A stretch of DNA of 64,000 nucleotides, taken from the NCBI GenBank assembly GCA_038503035.1, contig JAVSML010024594.1, forward strand, positions 274,367-338,366, written 5' to 3'. Origin of the DNA: Crocodylus rhombifer. Its lineage: Eukaryota; Chordata; Crocodylia; Crocodylidae. The translations under genes were made by a program, and so were the position numbers. Positions 52,030 through 64,000 of this stretch are shown here, one piece after another. The notes below the pieces were generated by a model. It searched no databases and was not told the DNA's origin. It worked only from the letters and a program-made list of their open reading frames with translations. Numbering within the stretch: position 1 is the stretch's first letter; every line of letters begins with the position of its first letter.

Positions 52030-52130
52030 AAATACGAACAGCCGTGCTGTGTAATTTTAAATTGTTAATTAGCACAGGGTTAATTAGGCGGCCCTTTCAC
52101 AAGAGGCTGTTTGGCAGTAAACCAAGACTC
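52030..52130. promoter_or_regulatory. Candidate enhancer with two TTAATTAG sites
   Basis: TTAATTAG occurs at 52065-52072 and 52080-52087 in an AT-rich block that abuts the CpG-rich region at 52180-52425. The arrangement resembles a regulatory element next to a promoter. Confidence 0.35.
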
Positions 52131-52179
52131 AAAGCAATGAGGAGGGAGGAAAACAAAAGGAGAAGGAGACAGTGAGAAA

Positions 52180-52425
52180 CTGTTCCTGTGCTAATGACCC
52201 GCACGGCACCAGGGAAGGGGGAGCGGGGGCCGAGTAAGAGACAGCGGCAGATGCTGCGGCCGTGCCCCTGGCAGGCGCCCAGACGGGCTGCCCCCACCCG
52301 AGCGCCCAGGACAGCCCGACCTCCGCGGGGCCCACCGGCCAGCCCCGCGCCCTGCCGTCGCCCCGTCTGCCCAGCTTCCGGCGCCCGCTCCGTGCCGGAG
52401 AAAAACACGGCCTGCGGCAAATGTG
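52180..52425. promoter_or_regulatory. CpG-island-like region upstream of the ZFHX3 start-codon exon
   Basis: CpG-dense block (CCGCGGGGCCC, CGTCGCCCCG, GGCGCCCGCTCCG) flanked on both sides by AT-rich, conserved-looking sequence. It is a candidate alternative first-exon promoter or orphan CpG island. No TATA box or splice donor was assigned. Confidence 0.4.
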
Positions 52426-55288
52426 CCGACGGGCAGCAACAGCTCTTGAGTGCTCCCCATTGTGGGAAGTTATGTAAGCCCGGCTTTAACTTTGTAAATA
52501 TGCACCTCGCTGTTAGGCCAAGAAGCACTCTATAAATCAATAGAGCAAATGTGTACTGCAAGAGTGCCCTGAATTAGCATCCAGCCTTAACACACCTGTC
52601 AGCTGGACCCCGAGTGCCGTGCTCTGAACGCAGGGCAACCCTGGAGCTGTACCAAGGCGCTCCGAGCACGCCGGCACCGGCAGGGGAGGAGGAAGGGCGC
52701 GCGAAGCAGGGGAGGCGTCGCATCCGAGGTGTCACACGGGATCTGGACAGAGGGACAGGGACGAGGTGCCAGTATCGAGGGAGACTCTTCCAAGGCAGCG
52801 CTCGCAGCAGCGCTCTTCCTGCAAACAGGTGGGGCGAGGGAGGGAGGGGCATCTACTATGCCCCCAAAATCATACACGTGCAAGCATGGGCACCCCTGAG
52901 CCCAGGAGCCTCCCATACAATCTCCTAGCACTGCTGTGGGGCTCCCAAAACCCGGCTGCACTTGCGCCGACCTCTGGCACTGGAAAAATCCCCGATTCCC
53001 ACAAACGCTAAGGGGACAGCAGTGCATGCCACGACAGGGCATGAAGAGCAGGTGTCGGGAAACAGAGGTGCGAAGAACGAAGCGTTTTCCAAGACACCAC
53101 ACAACCACCTACGGCAGCGGGAAACCCGTGGACCCTGGAGGAGGCAGGCAGCAGACCACGTCTTTTGCCAGGGGAGGGCACGTTCCAGCGTGAAAGACCT
53201 TGCGACATTTTGGGGAAAGCCAACGTCTTTCATCAGCTTGGTGCAATTTGCCCAGCAAAAGTCCTCAGATCCGAGCAGCTCCTCTCACTGTGTGACGAGA
53301 CGTGGGACGTATGCCGCCGAGATGCGGACGATTCGAAAGTCCCTTCTGTCCCCTGCACGTGCATGCTGGTGCGGAGGGCAGTCTGCCCGCACCACTGCAA
53401 GCACGCTCCTGTCCTGGCCTGCGCTGACCAAACAGATGCTGGACTGGTGACAACTGGGAGCCGCCAGATAGCTCGTTGGAGAGGAGAGAGGGGAAGGGAA
53501 GAGCGCCAAGCCAGACTCCTCCAGAATCCCAGCTCCAGCCCCCTCGCTCCAGTCCGTATCGGGACAACAGCCCTCACCTGCTGCAAGTTCAGTCTTGTAA
53601 CGAGCGGGCAAAGCTGCACTGCAGAGCTGAAACTTTGGGCTCTGTGCCCTACTGAGGCTGGGTTACACATGCGCATAACAGCATTTGTTTTCACTTTTCC
53701 TGTGTTGCTTGAAAGGAAAAAATTATGTGCAGAAAGATGTCCAGACTGGTTATTTAGGCTGCAAGGCCAAGCACTCTTCCTTTACAAGTCTGGCCCATGC
53801 AGCTTAAATGCTGTCCTCTTGGACAGTAACGGGAGGTTGGTATCTCGCCCAGGAGGCACTCTCGTTTAACTCCCAGAATCGGCCGAAACGCCAGCGGTTC
53901 AGGCTACACAACCTCATGCACCCTCTACTCTCAGTTCCTAGCTTCGCCAGGTGCCGTCTTTCTTACGTACTAGAGAAGGGACAACCCAGGTCTTCACTCC
54001 TCATAAAACAGGCTGGAGAAGCTGGCAGGTATTCTTACCATTCAAGTGAAAATGGAGGACTCCACAACATGCCTCAGAAAACGGGGATAAAGACGGTGCT
54101 TAGAGACCAAAATGTATGACTACTTGTGAAGCTTACAAGGGGCATACGTGTGCCAAAGGGATTTCCACCATTTCCTTGCGCTGGCTCTCTAGCACTCGTA
54201 CCAAGCGCTTCCAAATGAGGAAACAAACCAGCCAGCTCATTTATTCACTAAGAGGAGAGAAACTCGTTTCACATGACAGTCTCTTCCCCAAAGTGCCCCA
54301 AGGATCAGACAAGGCAAGAGACGCTTCCTGCTGCCCTTAAGGGACAAAAGGACGAGCGAGCGCAGTCCAGGGGCCAACGTGCTCTTAAGTGCTGGCTGGC
54401 CGGTCGTGTCCGTCCCGTGACGAGCAGGACCGACGCGGCTGCTCACCCAAAGTTACAGACACGCTGGTGTGTTTGGCTTTACTGACGATCCAAAGAGCAA
54501 AAGCAAACCCTAACCGGGGATGCTTCCTTCCTACCCTTCGCTGCTCCACAGGTTTCCCTGCACACTTCTCTGTGCCAGGCTGTCATTCCAAGTGGCCAAA
54601 CAGCCCCTTAAATCCAGGGTGCCATTAGCAATCTCTGCTCGTCCTGCTGAGTCGAATCGGCATTGCTCTTCAGCAGTTCAGCACCGGCTGACGACAGCCT
54701 GGCCTTCCCGTGGCAGCGTCCCCCTTTCACGAACCAGCCTGCTGCCTGTCCAGACGTCGGAAACCACAGGCTTCCCAGGAGCTTTCTGTGTCCAGCCACG
54801 TTCTGCGGGAGACCTGCCAGCCAGTGCCAGAGGGCACGAGGCACTGGGAGAGGAGGCCATGAAAGACTGCCTGAGGAAAGGCAAGGCAAGGCAAGGCTCG
54901 CAACAGGCACCTCCAAAGCGTTTTTCTCCTTCTAGCAGGAAGAAAGCCATGTCGCGGGTTTGCCGTGGGCAGCTGGCTCTGGCACAGGGCTCCAGAACTG
55001 GCACGCTGACAACACAAACAAGTGTTGTCCTGTGCATGCTCATTAATGGGGCAGGACACGCAACCGGGCTCACATGCTTAGGCACAGCCAGTCCCTCTGA
55101 TCTTCACGGCATCATTAGCATAAACAGCTTTCCAAGCTGCAGGAAGCAAAGAAATGATAAACACGACAGGACTGGAAGCTGTGGGGCTCGGGGGCTGGCA
55201 AGGAAATAGGAGAAAGGGTCCCCACTTGAACAGATGGGCCACGCACAGCTCTTGCGTGGCATCTCTGCCCCTCGCAGACCGACCGAAG

Positions 55289-55400
55289 CAGGGGTCAGCA
55301 ACCTCTGGCCCACACGCTGGAGCCAGGACACCCGTGGCACAAGGTGGCAGGGACAGAGGGAGGCAGCGCTGGCAGCCGGGTCCCAAGCGGCAGCCTGCGG
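55289..55400. mobile_element. Possible hAT-type element, 5' end only
   Basis: Begins CAGGGGTCAGCAACCTCTGG, a typical start of a reptile hAT non-autonomous family. A matching inverted end and target duplication were not found, so the right border is arbitrary. Confidence 0.35.
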
Positions 55401-58400
55401 CTGGGCAGAGGCTGCCAAAGCCTGAACCGGAGCATGGGGAAGCTCAAACGCAGCTCCTCGTTCTCATCAAGCTTTTGGTATTAACTTTGGCCCGATATTT
55501 GCTGAACCTTTAACCCAGCAATTGCACCACGCAAAAATCAACTTGCTGCCCTCTGAGACCCAAATGACCTAGAACTTGTGCCAAAGGGGGCCTGACAAAA
55601 AGCTGGCAGTTATGTGAATTTATCCCCCGCAGAAAACAGGCGTTTTGGTGAAAGCAGCAAATGAAGGTCAATCACACTTCTCTACAAAACAGAAAATAAG
55701 GCAGCTGGGGTTTAAAAGTGACACGCATCATCCAGGCTCGCAGGACCTGGCACTCGTTCGGAAAGCTTCACGGAGGGACTCGGCGCGCACACGTTTCCGT
55801 GTTGCTTTTTACCCAGAGCCTGCACATGGCAGGATCCTAGAGTTGTAGAAACAGCGCCTTTGCCCCAAAATCCAAGCCTTCATTTACTTCCAGCCCTCTC
55901 TCTCAGAGGTATCCTTGCCAGCACGAACCAAGCACAATTCACCACCACATGGCAGACCCAGGTCTGAAAATCAACTTGAAGAAGTAACTAAGAGGAAGAA
56001 ATTATTGCACTTGCACTCCTTGGGCCTGCAAAGTCTGCAGTTCCACACCCGCGTCTCTCGGCATATTCCCCACGCGCCGAGGCCTCGACCCTCCCATTAC
56101 AGAATTTGCCTTTTTGATTTTTCCCCCCACAAACCGTCCAGGCCCTCAGCAGAGTAGCCGTCGAGGTTACTGGGAATCCCACTGGCTCCAGGGGCCTCTG
56201 GGGGTGGATCAGCACAGCTGGGCCACCACCGCAGTGGGGGCACCGAGGGACGGGCATCTGCCTCCTCAGACAACAGTGGTCCAACCAGGACAGAGGCATC
56301 TCAGTGACCCGCACTCAAACTGGGCCCTGTATCCAGGCGGATGCAAAACATTGGGCCCATAGGCTGCCCAGCCTCACGTGCCGGCCCAGTTACTAGTTGG
56401 GATAGCTCCGTCGCCGTCATAGATGAAGTCCCGCTCCAGGCCTGAAAAGCCAGGCTGAGTGTGGATGCTGAAGTCGGCCAAGACGGGAAGTCCAGGTGTC
56501 CTCAGAGACCAGCTGGGACAGCTTGGTCAGGACTGCTGTGCAGTGGGGTGAGCGCGTGTGGACCAGGATCCCCATTCTGTCTCCAGGCTCAACCAAGAGG
56601 CAGATGCGCTGCATCCAGGTTGGAGGAGTTTGGCAGCGAGGTTCTTCCTTGGGCCAGATTTTCTTTGAAGATCACCATTGCTCTGGCCCTTGGGTCACAC
56701 ATGGGGCCCTGCTGTACCAGATAACAGTACAGCCCCTTCCGCTCAAGAAGTCTGTAGCATCCAGAAGACAGTGCCTTCGCCAGTTCCCCGAGGACATGCA
56801 ATACTCAGCACCGGTCGATCCATATATTGCTGGCAGCGCTTCCCACAGCCTCTCGTGGAAGCCACCATCCAAGCGCTCTCAGCATGACGCTACTCCTCTT
56901 GCAAGGCCACGTACTATCACAGCCTGATGTGGCACAGCTACAGAGTCTCTCTTTTCCTTTTAAAAAGCAGATGCAATTGCATACAAAACACCATGTTAAA
57001 ACGCTGGTTAGGTTGCAAAATTCACTTCCCCTTCCCTCAACAGGATCACCATCGGACTGCGTACTCCAAGTAGCACCGATGACCCTGGAAAGTTTTAGTT
57101 CCCCACTTTTCAAACATGCCTGGGATTCGAGCAGTCCCACCATCCCCACAGCCTGTGCCACGCCGGGCTGCTCATTCTCTTCCCTCTCGGATAAATACTG
57201 CAGACATTTTCACTGCTACACAAACATACCCGTCCACACAGCCAGTCTCTCCAGGCCCCACAGCTTGTTAAAAACCCACCAAATATTCCTTTAGTCTGGA
57301 CCACCGAAGCAGTGCCTTCACATAGCATTTTCCTTCCCTCTCCCACCAGCCTGCCCGCACCACAAACGTGCTCCCATCAAAGGCCACATGCAAGCCACAA
57401 GGCTTAGAGGTTACGTCGGCCAGGACTCAGATCCACTTGCTAGAAAACAGCCCAGCTGCAGAGGTCAAGGCTCAAACCTCACTTCCCACCCGGCGAAAGC
57501 CTGTACGTAGAACAGGTAGCGAGAGAGTTCAGCCTTGGCATCACAGACGTCAAGCATGATATGCCGGCACTGTGCAGCCCCCATAACCCACTCCCCGTGG
57601 CACCAGGACACATCCGCAGACAGTCATTTTATTTTCCAAGACGAGTGAGTTTTAAGCGATGGCCCTAGCCGTGCTCCCATGCAAGCGTGCTGCAGAGGCA
57701 GAACAGGTCCGCTGCAGCGAGACCGCTTCAGCTGGAGGACTAACGTGACCTGGAGTTCCCAGGGGAAGCAATAGCTCAGCTGGAGAAATCCTGGGTACGA
57801 AAGTGTTTAGGGAATGGGAAGAAAAGACGTCCCCCTTTGAAATCACTGTTTTTATTTCCTTCCTTAAAGATGAAGCAAAAGCTTGTCCACATTCAACAGT
57901 TCCAGAAGCAGCCACAGGTATGAATTCAGCTGCAGTTCCCCCGCAGGCACGCTCCAGCACGTTGGGGCTTTTCAAGGTTCGTTCAACATGGCTTTGGTTT
58001 AAGATAAGCCAAAACAGTACCTTTCCTTCCCACAGGGAAAGTTATACTGACACAGCCACATGCCGGTGTAAAGTTGACGCTACGGCTGAGAGAGCCTGCA
58101 CTTGTGTGCAAAACTTCCTCGCTGACCTAAAGAGAGCAGTTTCCACAACAGCTTTTCTGTCACTAGGAGCAGGGCACCTACTGCTGGGGTCTGGGCTTGG
58201 CGTCTCCTCCACCTTACCAAACTGATGCCCCTGCGCGCAGCCACCATGCTCAATCCTGTTCAAGTGGCTCCAAGTCTGGAGGTCGGGCTCAGGAGTCCAC
58301 GGCAGACTGTCTCCCTTCAGCTGGTACCAGGTCTCTGTAGGACTTTCAAGCCAAGTGATCCCTTGTCAAACTTTCCATCCTCACCCATCCAATAGGTCAC

Positions 58401-59689
58401 CTGAATCCTGAACAGAGAGAGGCGCCACGGGGCCCCCCGAATGGATCCATGCCAAATGCAGGAACACCCCCACGCGGGCCAGACACCTAGGAGGGTGGGG
58501 TGCGGACAGTCATCGTCTCTCCCCCCCGGTCTCTAGGGCCGAAAGCGTTACTCTGCTGTTCGCTAATTGTGGGGGTTTATTTTTATTTCCTATTAGCCTC
58601 GCGCACGCCTGATGAGATTATCTTACCGGAACTGACACAGCTGGAAGCTGCAGCCATACGTGGAGCCTCTGAGGAGGTGATGCAATTTCATTTTCATTGA
58701 TCAGAAATCAGCAGGGCAGTAGATGATGGGAAGCTCCATTAGGGGAACGAGTGGGCCGCGGGACCCGAGTACCTGCCTGCACCCGGGGCCCGGGAGGCAG
58801 CCCTGCCTCCGGACAGGAACGCCAGCAAAGAAATCCTCCTTCCTCCCAAACTGGAATGAGCAACTAGCCTGCTATTGTTACACACAGACGGCTCTGCTGG
58901 GAGCGGAGCGGAGCATGGCAAGGCTGTTAAAATGCCCCCAAGGGTTCACTTAGTCAACATGGAAAAATCTCTCTCACAGCATAAAACTTAGCTCTCCAAA
59001 CCCTTGCCTCCCGTGCGTCTCCTGGCCCATCATGGCTGCGGGAAACACCCTCCTTCCCCTGTCCACGCTCGGGTCTGCTACTGCAGGATCAAGAAGGTCT
59101 CAAGAGTGAGCTCCCGTTTCTGCGCCTAATGGATAGCACATTCCTGTAGACCAAGCTAGCAGAGATGCAGCACCGCGCCAGCAATTTAACCAGTTCTCAG
59201 GCAGTCTCTGAATGGAAGAAACTCCTGTGCTAAGGCAGGCCACGTCCGACAAGCTTCCCTTCCAGTTCTGAGCTCCTGCTCATGCCCAGCTCCAGTGGGT
59301 CTTTGCTCTCCAGATAAAGAGCTATCTGGTAATCCCAGGGCCAACACAGAAGCAAGACACGGGGATCTCAAGCCATGTCCCATGCTTGGGTAAACCCTGT
59401 TCCAGGAAGGCACAACACAGCCGCTACTGCGACAGTCAAAATCTACCAGGCAGGGGAAGCCAAAAGAGATCATTTAGCTTCCGATATTCAAATTCGGAGT
59501 CCCATTTTAATGCTACTGCTCTAATTGTTTTAAATATCAGGTAGAGGGAGTATGCAGCAAGGCTCCCCATTCCCGGTGCTAAAACCAAGTCAAGCCTCTC
59601 TGGACAGAGGCCCCTGTGCTTTCAAACTGGCCCGCGGGGCTGCCTCTCCCCCTCTCGGCAGAGCAGGGGTTAACAGAAGCTGACCGCAG

Positions 59690-59870
59690 CACAGTTGTTA
59701 AGGTAATCAATACCACTGAGATACTAAAGCAGCATAAGCCACATTATTGATTGCCAAGCAGATGATAAAACTGTTTATTATGATAATTGCAGGGTGCCTG
59801 CAAGATGCTCCTAGTGCTTCCTTGAGCCTTTTACAAAAAATAATAAAGAACTGCCAGGCCATAACCTTCT
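59690..59870. promoter_or_regulatory. Candidate conserved non-coding element
   Basis: CpG-free AT-rich block with TTAAGGTAATCAATACC, CATTATTGATTGCCAAGC and TTTATTATGATAATTGC, set between GC-rich sequences. ATTGATTG-type motifs fit PBX/HOX-like sites. Conservation is untested. Confidence 0.35.
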
Positions 59871-61274
59871 GTCTGAAACCCTTCGAACCGGAACCGGAGT
59901 CCTTCGCACCCTGCCACGCCAAAGCAGCGACCGGCGCTGGCTTCATCTTCATCTCCGAGGTGCCGCTGTGACACACAGGGTCGTGCTCCTGGAGAGCCGG
60001 GTCGTGAACCGTTCACCCCCCCTCATGCCTCTCCCTATCCACCCAGCTCCTGGAGGAGAAATGGAGGAGAGGAAGAGGCTTAGGAACACGTCCGGGGCCA
60101 ACCCCACTTTCTGTGCCAATTAGGAAATACTGGCACGTTTCCCATCTGCAGCTAGCTCTAGTTATAGTGGATACTCAGTTCCAAGAAACCCGAGATTACG
60201 TGAAAGTCCAGACTAATTTGGAGCTCGTGGCTGGGAAGGACTGAAACGCGCTTTTTAGAGATGGGCGGATGGAGGCAAACATAACACCAGTCTGCTGTAC
60301 GAAGACCTGCACTCTCCCCAGATGGCAGCACTCCCTCCTACTCTGAACCAGGGATGCCAGAAGAGGCCACCAAGGCAACCCCAGCAGTAATTTTGGTGAC
60401 ACAGGGAGGCCGATGCAGCCATTCAGGCACGTCCTCGAGAGCTGGGAGACCTGAGGTCAAGTTCCCGTCTTACCACGTCTGACCTCCTGTGCACTGCGGC
60501 CCACCTCCTTTCCACCGTGCTGGGCCTGGGCGTTTGGGTTCGACAGATGCTGTGTTGTGTGAGCAAAGTACCAGACTGTGCCCATGGGTTCACCTGGACA
60601 GCCGTGCTTCGTGCCAGTACAGGAATCCCATGCTGACCCGTCTGAGATCAACTAGCTATCCTGGTAAAGGTGTAAATTGGCCAGGATAAGTGTCAGCACT
60701 CCAGGGGGTTTGATCCAATAATTAATCACCTTCCCTGTGATTTGCCTGGCTTTCCGCATCTAGTCTCTGGCTCTCAACAGACCTCTCCCCACTAGATTAC
60801 AGAGCCCCTTAATACCCAGTATCTTCTCCCCACGAAGGGGCTTGCACATCCTAATAAAGTTGCCTCAATCTTCTTGTGGATCAGCTAAACAGATCAAGCG
60901 CCTTAAAACCCTCACTAGACAGCATTCCCTCCGTGCTTCAAATAATTTGTTTGGCTCATCTCCAATTTTTAACATCCTTTAAAACAACAACAACAGATAT
61001 CAAATGCACGTGGTATATGATAGCTGTCTTGCCCTCACCATTCCCAGAAATGAAACTGCCTCCAGATTCCTACTTGAGATTCCCATTACATGCCAGGATC
61101 ACATAACTCCTTGTTTTCTCAGCCTCACCCTGGGAGCTGTCTGTCCAGTTGGACCCGAGACGCTTTTCCGAGTCCATTTTGCAGAGAACAAGGCTGCGCG
61201 CTGGGGCGGTGGTCTGCACCCCCAGCTTCTAGATGTCACTTTTGCCATTGGCACCTGGTGTTTGAACAGTTCCA

Positions 61275-61445
61275 GCTAACCAAGTGATCCAGATCTCTCT
61301 GCAAGACTGCCCCATGCTCATCATCATTTACCAGTCTGCTAGTCGCTACACGATCTCCAAATATATTAAAAAATTATCTCCTATAGGGTCACTGATGAAA
61401 ATGGGGGATGTCTGAGTGTAGTACCAATTCATGTGGAACCCACTG
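61275..61445. repeat. Degenerate LINE fragment (CR1/L3-like)
   Basis: The order TGATCCAGATCTCTCTGCAA, TAGGGTCACTGATGAAAATG and TGTGGAACCCACTGGGG resembles an ancient amniote LINE segment containing GGTCATTGATAAAAATGTT and GGGACCCCACTAG. It is highly decayed. Confidence 0.35.
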
Positions 61446-61534
61446 GGGGGGGGGAAAAATCATGGAAGATTCCCCAATGATACCTGATTTTTGCAAGTTA
61501 AACAGTTCTTAGATTGATGATTTATTTTATTTTA

Positions 61535-61670
61535 CAGATACTGCTTACTGCTTCCATCTCTCTGCCTCAGCTCCCCATCCGTACAATGGGGATAACTTTT
61601 CCACTTCACCAAATGGTGAGAGGAGAAAACACAAACATTGCAAGGAGTCAGATAAGTGCCTACAATAGCC
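61535..61670 (+). repeat. MIR-like SINE fragment
   Basis: CTCTCTGCCTCAGCTCCCCA, then CCGTACAATGGGGATAAC and GGTGAGAGGAGAAAAC closely follow the MIR core (CTGCCTCAGTTTCC, TGTAAAATGGGGATAA). The end GATAAGTGCCTACAATAG is also MIR-like. Confidence 0.6.
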
Positions 61671-63159
61671 TAGGGACAAACTGATATCAACTTGTTAGCA
61701 AGATCTGTATTCTCATCCAAAGAGATGAATGCACTCTACTGCTGTTCCTGCTGACTGCTTGACACCATCCGGGTCATTACCTGTAAGTAATTACAGGTGG
61801 CACTTGGAAATAAACTCTGTACCTGTGAAGACACTTACTACTGTATCAGAGCAGATCCCAGTTAGCAGCTCCCCAGGACTAGGCAGAGGTTTGACTCTTC
61901 TCTCGTCCCCACGCCCCCTTTCATACTGCTCTCTTGCCACGGAATAATTTCCCAATTCAGCAGGTCCCTCCACTGCTCTCATCCAAACCCTTCTCCCAAG
62001 ACTCACCTCTCCCACAAATTAGCCAGCCAGGGCTGTAGCACTGCTGAAAATACCGTCTTCTAGATAAGACACAAGACAGATGAGCCAAGCATTTGTCATT
62101 ATGGGACCTTTGCCAGGCAAAGGGATGTTGGACTCTGACCAGAGCACTGGAGCCAGCATGAGTAATGTCATGCAGCCTCCCTAAAATCTACCTGCACTCA
62201 TCAGCTATATGATAGTCATTTGCTTCCCATCTTAAACTGGTAGAAATTCACTCTGCAACATTAATGGTGCCAAATGGCATTGGGAGAGTGACCGACCCCT
62301 GCTTTGTATCAGGTACTCGCACAAAAGGCTTCCCTTCCCCTTGGCTGGTTCACGTGTCAGTTCAGAGACGCGGAGCAGCAAAAGGAAGGAGCCTCAAGTC
62401 TTTCCAGGCCAGCCAAGGTTCCCCCTTCGCTCCCGCTCAGATAGGAGCCGTGAGCAAAGGTCTGGTTTTGCCCAAAGCAGCCAGTGCCACAGCATGGCTC
62501 AGTGCATCAGACTGACACTTCTCTCGGAGGGCCTGGAAGTGAAAAGGAATTAATCTGGATGCTGCTAACATAGTTTTGCTTTTGCCCACTCAAGGCACAT
62601 GGGTGCTGAACAGACTCCGTAAGAACCGGAGCAAAAATATCCAAAACGTGTGTAACAGTGTTTGGGATCAGCACCGTGTCATGAGTATTACTTGGCCATG
62701 CCTCTTGCAAGAGAAGCCCCTGCGTTGCTGGCACTGGTGTGCTCGTCACCACTTCTATACAGCTCTTCTTTGTGGGCACTGCATGATGTACTTCTTCCAC
62801 ATCTAGCCTGGTTTAAAAACCAACTTGCCAACCACCTACTTTGTCCCTTCAAAGTGAAAAAGGATCAAGAACCAAAGCTGGAGCCCGGGCTTCGCACCCA
62901 GCATGCAGAGCTGTCTTCATAGGAGAAGCCCAGGATGAACATGGGTTTGAGATTTAATTAATGCAAGCCTTTCTTTTAAAAGCACAAGTCTCCCTGAAAA
63001 GTTCTCCCATCTCTAACAATTTGAGCGGCTCCGGGGCCACCTTCCCCATCTCCGGACCGTAGCCCACCCCCGGCTAAGGGACAAGGAGCAGCGGATGGAA
63101 AGGGTTACTGAACGAGGGAGTCTTCACAAGCTTCCCTGATTGCTACTGCTGTCTTTTTT

Positions 63160-63310
63160 CTTGTGCTCAAAGAGTTATCGCAGGAGGGCTGTTTAGTTAG
63201 AAGCCCTCAAGCTGACCTTTGCTGACAGTCTCCAAGCTCCCCATGTAAACTGATCTAATGTTAGGCAAGGTAATTAGTGCCAGAGCAGTAATTGCAGCTT
63301 CTAACTACGC
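63160..63310. promoter_or_regulatory. Candidate conserved non-coding element
   Basis: Unique sequence with CAAGCTGACCTTTGCTGACA (nuclear-receptor-like half site) and AAGGTAATTAGTGCCAGAGC followed by AGTAATTGCAGC. It looks constrained relative to its surroundings. Confidence 0.3.
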
Positions 63311-63559
63311 TGGACCAAGATTGCAAAGACTCCCCAGGGAGCCCTGCTGGGGACCCTAACCCACACACACAGGCATCTGCTCACATTCAAAAGGAGGGAC
63401 TCAGCAACATTTCTATGAGACGCCAGCACTTTCCCTGGTTTTAATTAAACTGGGACTGAGGGTAAGGAAAAGGCAGCTAGGAGAAGTTAATAAATGGAAG
63501 CCTAGAAGGCAGTCAGGAGTTTGCCACGGCAAAGCAGGTATTCTCAGGACGGCGCCAGC

Positions 63560-63900
63560 ACCGGACACCACTACGTACCCAGAGCCGTGAAGCGCCCAAG
63601 CGACTCTCACCGAGCGCTCCCCCTGCAAACGCCTGTGCCACGCCAGCGTCTCCCACCGCACCGTGGGCAGAAACCACCTGCCACCCTGCGGGGCGAGAGC
63701 GCTCCCTCTTCGCGACAGCCTCCGTCCACCCCGAGCTGCCGTCAGCCCTGCAGACAGCGATCCTGCGTGCAAGTCTGCTGGCGGCGCCTCCGCCCGCTGC
63801 CACGTGCAGCGCCGTTCGGACACGGCCAGCCTCCCCGTGCCGGCCTGACGAGGCCCGCCCGGCCGAGCACCGCGTGGCCCACCTGCAGGAGGGCCAGGGC
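63560..63900. promoter_or_regulatory. CpG-rich region near the right edge
   Basis: CpG-rich sequence (GGCGGCGCCTCCGCCC, GAGCGCTCCC, CCGCCCGGCCGAGC). It may be an orphan CpG island in the upstream part of the locus. No transcript is evident. Confidence 0.3.
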
Positions 63901-64000
63901 CAGCAGGCTGCTGTCCTCGCGCCCGTTTTCTTCATTGGCATCAGTACTTTTAATGAGCACGTTTGCAGCAGCCTGACCCTCAGAGCTGAAGGAAGATCCT

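Larger units (their letters stand above)
46973..64000 (-). other. ZFHX3: Upstream ZFHX3 intron or 5' flank (17 kb)
   Basis: Lies 5' of the start-codon exon on the minus strand. The acceptor at its left edge indicates an intron following non-coding exon(s), none of which I can identify here. It contains L2- and MIR-like fragments, CpG-rich patches and AT-rich candidate regulatory islands. The segments 53000-55280, 55520-58500, 60000-60800 and 62050-63150 show nothing recognisable. Confidence 0.7.

Noticed and set aside
53165..53869. 234-codon plus-strand ORF
   Set aside because: No recognisable domain and overlapping ORFs of similar length on the other strand; typical of GC-rich non-coding DNA.
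54520..55209. 229-codon plus-strand ORF
   Set aside because: No domain, heavy overlap with opposite-strand ORFs, and nothing around it suggests a gene.
1..64000. tRNA, rRNA, CRISPR array, operon or bacterial-type signals
   Set aside because: None seen; exon structure, CR1, hAT and MIR-like repeats place the window in a vertebrate nuclear genome.

Overview
This is vertebrate nuclear DNA, most likely from a crocodilian or a close relative (archosaur or turtle). It carries one recognisable protein-coding gene on the minus strand: the 5' coding part of ZFHX3 (ATBF1), a giant zinc-finger/homeodomain transcription factor. The lineage call rests on repeats. There are several CR1 LINE remnants whose 3' ends have the crocodilian/turtle form, short hAT-type elements with 8-bp target duplications, L2/MIR-like ancient repeats, and long hairpin MITE-like elements. 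No Alu, L1 or B-type mammalian repeat is visible. I cannot name the species.

Layout, in gene order (right to left). 46973-64000 is intron or 5' flank upstream of the first coding exon. 44199-46972 is the exon with the start codon, encoding residues 1-909 plus one base. 40122-44198 is a 4.1-kb intron. 39625-40121 is the second coding exon (to residue 1075). 406-39624 is a 39-kb intron. 174-405 is the third coding exon (residues 1076-1152 plus one base). 1-173 is the start of the next intron. The splice phases join exactly (phase 1, then 0, then 1), and every exon boundary has AG/GT signals. The window therefore encodes about the first third of a protein that is about 3,700 residues long in mammals. 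The homeodomains and later zinc fingers lie beyond base 1.

The rest is non-coding. It holds CR1 fragments (about 5440-7140, 13880-14130, 16601-16960, 23290-23765, 30235-30420), hAT-like non-autonomous elements (22516-22924, 27609-27835, 41543-41708, possibly 55289 onward), hairpin elements (4954-5042, 15736-15840, 18832-18976 with a palindrome at 18977-19010), L2/MIR-like tails, several CpG-rich patches, and AT-rich islands with TAATTA-type homeodomain motifs that look like conserved regulatory DNA. Many ORFs of 60-300 codons occur in the introns, but none looks like a real protein.

No exotic new system is evident. The most interesting points are two upstream ATGs that overlap the ZFHX3 start codon, the pure Glu and Ala tracts in the first coding exon, the long hairpin element near 18.9 kb, and the recurring TAATTAGC motifs. 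All family names come from recognition by eye; no database search was possible.
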